64,000 nucleotides of DNA from Schistosoma mansoni (taxonomy: Eukaryota > Platyhelminthes > Trematoda > Strigeidida > Schistosomatidae): contig NC_031496.1 in assembly GCF_000237925.1 (NCBI RefSeq), positions 32,732,295 through 32,796,294 on the forward strand, read 5' to 3'. Each line of letters opens with the position of its first letter. The first letter of the stretch is position 1. The position numbers and the translations under genes were made by a program. This document shows positions 51,468 through 57,646 of this stretch, piece after piece. Under the pieces are notes generated by a model. The model had not been told where the DNA came from. It worked only from the letters and a program-made list of their open reading frames with translations, and ran no database searches.

Positions 51468-54400
51468 TTACCACTGGATCATATGAATGAAATATATTGA
51501 ATACTCTTCGACATGCAAAATATGAAAATAATGCTTCAGGATCAGTTTCATCTAAATCAATACCTGTATGTTTAGATGTTGATGTTGTCGAGGTAATACT
51601 ATGTAATCCTGAATGGGAATAACTTGTTGAATCCTGTTCATCATCACTAGAATGATTTGATTGTAATGAATTACTATTTGATGGATTAATATATGTTGGT
51701 GGACATAAATCATTCACTGATATAAATAATGCTAATGGTGAACCAATTAAAAATAGATTGGCTAACTAAATTATAATCAGCATAGTAACAAAGAGAAAAA
51801 AGAAAAAAAGCGGGACAATATAAATAAATGAAAATTCAAATGTTTATTTATCAATATTGTTTGTTTCAAACTTCACCCCATTGCACAAGCAAGTGGCTAA
51901 CAGGACTCAGTGGCCGAGTGGATAACACGATGGCGTTTAAAGCGAAAGGTACTGGGTCCCAAAGTTCCAGAGTGGACATGAACTCTGAGACGCAGGTACA
52001 TCCAGCTGATGAGTTCCAAATAGGATGAAACGCGCGTCCTGGATTTCACTGCTAGCCACTGTCTGTCTTTGCTTATAATAATCTAATTATTTAAAGGTAT
52101 GGTTATAATCTTAGAATAAAGTTTTGGCTTAAATATTAAAGTTTAAATATAATTATTTTATGATCAATCAGTTATAGGTTGTTAGAATGTTAGTTAAGTT
52201 AGTTAAGATCATGGAAAACAAACTTGAATCATCCCATTATTTTAAGCAAAGATAGTTAATGGTAAGCAGTAGGATTTAAGATGTTTGTTTTGTCTTATTC
52301 AGGCCTCTTCAGTTGATGTTTAACTCGAGGCTCGAATCCAGTACTTTTTGCTTAGTCAAGACAATTACTGGCTTTTATAATGGGTGAATATAATAGTCGA
52401 ATGAATTAGGATGGTTGTATAGTTAATGTAAACCAAAATTCAATAATCTGAGATGACGTGGATTATCCAGTTGTTAGATATTCTAACTAGTATTTGATCA
52501 ACCGTGTTTGGTATATGAGCATCCTGTGTCGATTGCTTCGATGTATCGGACCCCTCAGTAGTGTGTATCCACGACCCCACAACCTGGAATTAGAATCCAT
52601 AACCTTCGGTTCCGCGCGCGAACGCTTAACCTCTAGATCACTGAGCCGGCATCCAACGGTGACCAGTCGAGTTTAACTAGGTCTGTTGGGAGATATCAAC
52701 CCAATGAAGACATTGGTGAGTGGTTGCTCAATTTCGTAGATTGGTTGAAGCTAGACATTCAACACAGTTTGCCGCCGGCTCAGTGGTCTAGAGGTTATGC
52801 GCTCGCGTGCGAGACTGGTAGGTCCTGGGTTGGAATCTCGCGAGTGCGGAATCGTGGATGCGCACTGCTGAGAAGTGAGTCTCACAATAGGACAAAACGG
52901 CCGTTCAGTGATTCCAGGTTTTCCATGGTGGTCCACGTTCAATTGACTCATGATCTCAACTATCAAAATGATTATATCATCCTAAATTATATAGATTTTT
53001 GTAAAACTGTAACAATTTCAACATAAAAAACACAATACAACAAGAAATATCATTATGTAATATGATGAAATAGTAGAATATGAAATCATTATTGACATAT
53101 ACGTTGAATTGTACATAATTAAAGTATGTCAATATAAGCAGACATTATGTGATATATTAGTTTACAAGTAAATTATTGTTGTCTAACCAATCTCTTATTG
53201 TTTACTTACTATTTATGGTATTAAAATTTAGAAGAGGTTTTGTGGAGATTTAGTATTTTCATAGTTGAAAGAGTGAGTCAATTGAAGCTAGACCACCATT
53301 GAAAACCTGGAAGCACTGGAAGGACGTTTCGTCCTATTGTGTGACTTCTCAGCAGTGAGCGTCCATGACCTCGTCTCGCGAGATTCCGAACCAGGACCTT
53401 TCAGTTTCGCAAGCGAGGGCTTAACCACTAGACCACTGAGATGGTCGGCATTCAAAGGTGTTAATGTCTAACTTCAGCCAATCCACGAATTTGAGCAACC
53501 ATTTCACAAGTGTCTTCAGTGAGTTCCTATCTCACAACAAACGTGGTTTGAACTCCAATGGTCACTGCTTCTCACTAGAACTCCAGGATTTAAAACTTGA
53601 AGTCAGTCACTAATGAGCATATGATTGTACTTTCACGGTTGAAATCATGATTCAATTAAAGCTAGATCACCACCATGATTTCAACTGTGAAATTTCTAAA
53701 TTCTCCACAAAACCCCCTCGGATCCATATGATTATAATCAAAAGGGATTCTGTGGAGACTTAGTATTTTCATAGTTTCTAGAAATAATCAAATATTTCAG
53801 AAGTGGATTTAATCAAGTTAGGATGTAATAGCTGAACAGGAAATTAGGAAGAGAAGAAGGAAGTGGATAGAACATACATTCCCGGAAATCCCCAATTTCT
53901 ATCACGAGGAAAGCGCTAACTTGGAATCCTGATGGGAGACAAGAAATAGGAAGGCCAAAGAATTGAAAGTAGACATGAAAAGGATAAATGGCAACTGGAA
54001 GGGATTGTCCAGGACAGCCTTGGATGCAGAACGCTTGTGGACGGCCTATGCTCCTCCAAGAGGGAAAAAAAGTGTAAGTTAGTAATTAAGTAAGTAAGAA
54101 TAGTGCATCCACTCACAGCTAGATGATTTAAAAGAGAAAAAGAGTTGTCTGACTGTTTTAACTTATTAATAAAGTCACTATTACTACTGTTGTCAATCGA
54201 ACTAATGATAGATAGATAATCAATGGATCGTCGTTAGGTGAAGTTGAAATTAACTTTTTGTGGTTCTTTTGTCTTCGCAATTGTTGAAGTTCTGGCGAGA
54301 GTGTAATTGATCATAACGTATGTCCTTACACAAATACATATCTATTCAGATGATTATATTCTACATTTGTAAAGAGACATAGTAAAAATATAAAAAGTTA

Positions 54401-57400
54401 CGCTGGTGAAATAATGATAATAAGTCAAATAAAAGAACAGAATTTACGAAGTGATACTAAGTTTAATATTTTAAGAAAGACAAAGAAAAGGAGAGATAAA
54501 TAATTGAGTGAATTTGAGATGGTGGACAAGATTTGTAGATCAACTGAGTGATTTTGATGGAGTTTCCTTCTCTGAGCTGGATGGTTTGATCGTGAAGCTT
54601 TCATCGTCCTTCTGAACGATATCACCAGCACAAACCAAACCATCCAGTTCAAAGAATAAAACTCTATGAAAAATGAGTGAATCTACGCAACTGAGATCGA
54701 TTCTCAATTTTTGTTTTCATTATAAACTATCGGAAGAAAACTAAAGTCGAAAACGTATAAAGCTGAAAATGTTATTGCTGAATTAGTTTTCCCAATAAAA
54801 ATATATTTAATTGAAATCATGAACTGATCTAAGTTAGATCATCACGGAAAACCTAGAATGGTCGTTTCGTCTCGGAACAGGGCTCTCAGCACTGCGAATT
54901 CAAGACTGGTTACCTGAGAATCGGTCCCAGGACCCTAGTATTTAGACTACTAAGTATGTATTTAACGGTGTCTCACAGGCGATCTAACTTAGATCAATTC
55001 AAGATTTCCATGACATTCAACAATTTCCACAACTCCATACTGAAAATGATACATATTCAATGTTGAAAGGGTGTAATAGTGTTATTAATAAGATTAAAAC
55101 AAACTCAAGGTTAATTAGATTTTAGTAGTGTTAACAAAAAACACAATGCAGTAGCTGATTAGATGATTAGCTCAATTTACAAGTTAGATGCGAGGGGTAA
55201 CAGGCGTCAGTAAGTAAGTGAGTAACTAATTATGCACATTAAAACACTCCAAAACTAGAATCTTCTATGAGTAGTATAAGTAATAAATAAGTCATTAATC
55301 AAGCTTTTTTTCATTTAGGAATGTCTATATTAAATACGAAAACTGATTCACATTAGGATAGTAGAAGATTGAGCTTAGTTAAGAAGACTTCCCTAAATCA
55401 GTGAATGGTTTTAATATATAGTATTTAATAATAATTCATTCTTTAACTGAGATGCAGATACGTCCAGCTGATGAGTCCCAAATAGGAGGAAACACGCGTC
55501 CTGGATTCCACTATTAGCCACTATCCATCTCTGCTTAGAATGATTGTGAATTAAGGCTATATCGAGGCAATACATGCAGTATGCACATATGGCCAATAAG
55601 AGACTGATCAATTGTAGTCCTAAAAATCAATGGGAGGATTCAAACAAACAATGCTAAATTAATTTATACTTCACCCCATCGCACAAGCAAGTGGCTATTA
55701 GGACTCAGTAGCTGAGTGGATAACACGATGGCGTTTGAAGTGAAAGCTACTGAGTTCGAATCCCAGAGTGAACATCAACTCTGAGATTCAAATACATCCA
55801 GTTGATGAGTCCCAAATAGAATGAAACGCGCGTCTTGTATTCCACTGCTAGTCACTATCCATCTTTTCTTAATAGTGATATTGTCACTTAATTGATAAAC
55901 CTGCTTTAAAATAGATCACCAAACCACATGATGTTAGTTACTAACAAATTAAGTATAACCAAAACATACACCAGTAGATTATTGACGCAAGCCGACGTTC
56001 GGTCGTCATTCAAACATAAACAGTATGTGTTTAACATGAAAGTTATCAGTTATTGCAAATGACACCGAATATTAATTTTTATTTATCACTTAACATATGC
56101 TGAAACTTTTTTTTTATAAGTAATATATAAAGTATTTATATTGATAGTTAACTAGATTCAATTCTATGTTAGGTAGATGAAGTTGTCACACACACACACA
56201 CTCACACTAACACACACGCTGAAAAGTATTTCACCACCTGATGTACACATGTAAATTGGAATCCCTTTTTTGAAAATGAGAAATACCTGTGGTACAGGTT
56301 TCCATTCTTTCGGTTTTGATATATTTTCCAAAAATGATCCCCCCTATTAAACAGTTAGAGATTAGATCTGAGGTAAATTTTTAATATTTTGTTACATGCA
56401 TGTGTATTGTAACTTGATTGTAGAAGAATCATTCATTTGTAGTTATTAATCATAAAAAAATTCCCTCTGGTCACTATAAAACAAAATATCCATAGCATTC
56501 GTTCAGCACTAAGACGGACTTGACATGCATGACATTGATCGCCACCCAGTGATCAATCAATTGTGATGACATCTCAGTCCTACAGGAAGTCGGTCACGGC
56601 CCGAATAGCTGAGTGGTAACGTCTCTGACTGTGAAGCTGAGTGACACGGGAACAAATCCATCAGGGAGCTTCGGTTCCCTCAAAATTACAGGTACACCTT
56701 ACTGATGAGTGCCAAGTAGCACGAAACACGGGTCCAGGGTTTCCTGTTGACCACCTCCCCCCACCATCTTATCTCAACTTAGTGCACGCAGAGTCGAGCA
56801 ACGTAGACTAGTGGCCACATTGCAACTTGATCGATAGCATTCGATTAGCACCAAAAAGGATTTGACACGCATGACATTGATCACCGCCCAGTGATCAATC
56901 AATTGTGATAAAACAAAAATATTTAAGTTGCATTATGTTCCAATGCAACGAGAAACAATCGTAGGTTTCATGATGTGGTTCTTGTTTTTAGTAAAACGCC
57001 TAAATTGAACATTCAATGTTTATTATACTAGTGAATACTGAGTCTCAAATAATGTATCATAATCATGGTCAGAAACCTGGTAATAGTATATTTTCGAATG
57101 TCTGATGAAAATGTGATTTCATAGAGTATGATGCAATATCAAGAAAACAGTTTCGTTGGAAAATCATTGCTTAATTTATTATCAAGGAGATGTACTGTAT
57201 GAAATCTCGAAGAAACTCATGCCATCCTATAATTCTTGTGAAATTTTATAGCTCACGCCACAACGCTGCCTTAACTAGATAACAATTATAAATTAAGAAG
57301 TACTGGACAACTGTATCATCTCATTGTGAAGGTCCGCGACTGTACACGGTCACTGAGCCAATGGGCTTCAAACTCAAGTACGTCAGGTTTTACGATTCGC

Positions 57401-57607
57401 ATCTAACTTTTAGATGACTGGGCTCAGTATCCGATGTCTTATGTGTCCGACTTCAATCAATTCGTGATATTGAGTAATTACCTTCCAATGTGATTGATGG
57501 ATAACATCCTCACTCCAGAAATAGTTGAACTTGAATGTTCATCCCTTCTCACTAGAACTCTGAAAACCAACTCCCGAAATTGGTTACTAGTGCACAAAGG
57601 ATTATCA

Positions 57608-57646
<39 letters not shown>

